Source: Lentisphaeria bacterium (GTDB taxonomy: Bacteria; Verrucomicrobiota; Lentisphaeria; Victivallales; Victivallaceae). From it: a DNA stretch of 33,139 bases. The stretch is from positions 1 through 33,139 of the forward strand of contig JAFSYV010000298.1 in NCBI GenBank assembly GCA_017443585.1. Reading direction: 5' to 3'. Positions within the stretch are counted from its first letter, which is position 1. Each line of letters starts with the position of its first letter. The notes beneath the pieces were generated by a model. That model saw only the letters and a program-made list of their open reading frames with translations, was not told the origin of the DNA and ran no database searches. Shown piece after piece: positions 32,499-33,139 of the stretch. The position numbers and the translations under genes are program-made.

Positions 32499-33139
32499 TT
32501 ACGGGAGGAATTCCAATTCGACCGCGGGATGGCGGACTTTTCCCGAGGGCCGCCGGTCGGCGGCGGTCCAGCCTCCCGGCCGGACGACCGGAAAAGTGAT
32601 CTCTCCGAACATGGGCCCGCACGAGGAGAAACGCTCGATCCTGATTGAAACGGTTTTTCCCGCGAAGCGCTCCGGGATCCGCCAGACGAAGGGCGCGTAC
32701 AGCCGTTCCGGCATTTTTTCGCCGTCGAGGTAAAGCTCCGTATAGAGACCGTCGGTTTCGAACCGGAGTTTCGAGGCGCCGCAGGGAATCTCCGCCCAGC
32801 CGGTCTGGATGATCTTGCCCGTGTAGTTTTCCAGCCCTGCGCCATCCTGTGCGTATCGGGAGAGCGTGTCGCCGGAGTCGGCGAAATTCCCGGCCAGACA
32901 GGCGCTCGGCAGGAAGGGATAGTCGGGGAACTCCCCCTTCAGCACGACCGTATGCTCCCCCGGCTCGAGCCGGAAAGGCACCGTTCCCAGATAGAGCTCC
33001 CGGAATCCTTCGGGCAGGGCGTCCGCGGGACATGCCGCCTTTACGGGGACCCCGTCCAGTTCGAGGGAAACGGGGAGCTCCCGCTGCCGCAGCAGCAGGA
33101 CGAGACCGTCGAGGGCGGACTCCGTACGGAATTTGCAGA
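32499..33139 (-). CDS. C-terminal part of an unknown, probably carbohydrate-active, protein
   Basis: The frame is open from the window edge to TAA at 32501-32499, so the N-terminus is missing; the ATG at 32981 is internal to it. The visible 213 residues are beta-rich (LYLGTVPFRLEPGEHTVVLK, GKIIQTGWAEIPCGASKLRF, YAPFVWRIPERFAGKTVSIR), resembling a galactose-binding-type jelly roll at the end of large glycoside hydrolases. No catalytic motif is visible. It converges on the AraC gene with a 24-bp gap and is likely part of another carbohydrate operon beyond the window. Confidence 0.65.
   Translation of the reverse strand, partial: CKFRTESALDGLVLLLRQRELPVSLELDGVPVKAACPADALPEGFRELYLGTVPFRLEPGEHTVVLKGEFPDYPFLPSACLAGNFADSGDTLSRYAQDGAGLENYTGKIIQTGWAEIPCGASKLRFETDGLYTELYLDGEKMPERLYAPFVWRIPERFAGKTVSIRIERFSSCGPMFGEITFPVVRPGGWTAADRRPSGKVRHPAVELEFLP

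Overview
The window is bacterial, GC-rich over most of its length, and looks like Lentisphaerota (Victivallis-like, gut-type). This is an inference from gene style. Two prepilin-type proteins carry the [16 protein letters not shown] signature and a C-terminal DGH element, they sit inside carbohydrate-degradation operons, and there is a planctomycete/lentisphaeral-style ECF sigma factor plus membrane Ser/Thr kinase pair. No rRNA, tRNA or CRISPR array was seen.

Layout. (1) 3-1064: C-terminal end of a sodium:solute symporter. (2) 1242-3350: consensus promoter, ECF sigma factor and a translationally overlapping Ser/Thr kinase with one membrane helix. (3) 3351-3966: non-coding, but with a promoter and a long rod-like RNA fold that competes with an intrinsic terminator. 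(4) 3967-7095: a co-directional run of small unrecognised genes around a BspA-type leucine-rich-repeat protein, AT-richer at its start. (5) 7088-8385: a rearranged stretch with a decayed FtsK/SpoIIIE fragment, a second copy of 50 bp from an upstream gene, and an ORF joining an AraC-type sensor half to the C-terminal domain of a cation diffusion facilitator. (6) 8565-17824: a carbohydrate operon with an FAD oxidoreductase, a prepilin-like protein, a secreted TIM-barrel candidate, a GH5-like hydrolase and a heparinase II/III-family protein. (7) 17835-24205: a complete type I restriction-modification operon (hsdM, split hsdS, a small unknown gene, hsdR). (8) 24252-31449, minus strand: a second carbohydrate operon (DUF4838 protein, large secreted hydrolase candidate, prepilin-like protein), divergent from (9) an AraC regulator at 31605-32474. 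(10) 32499-33139: the 3' end of another minus-strand gene.

How the genes work together. The two carbohydrate operons have the same plan: secreted uncharacterised hydrolases, a prepilin-like protein and an AraC-type regulator or its remnant at the divergent promoter. The restriction locus lies between them. The strongest single observation is in hsdS. It is split exactly at a run of seven G residues, and one extra G would fuse the two halves into a normal two-TRD specificity subunit. A three-unit 12-bp repeat (LEAE) lies in its central spacer. Together these predict a phase-variable type I system with two separate switches. The second strongest is the 3608-3764 RNA element, which could be a 6S-like RNA or a new attenuator for the small-gene cluster. 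Seven sigma-70-type promoters were found by eye, and all of them have a 17-bp spacer.
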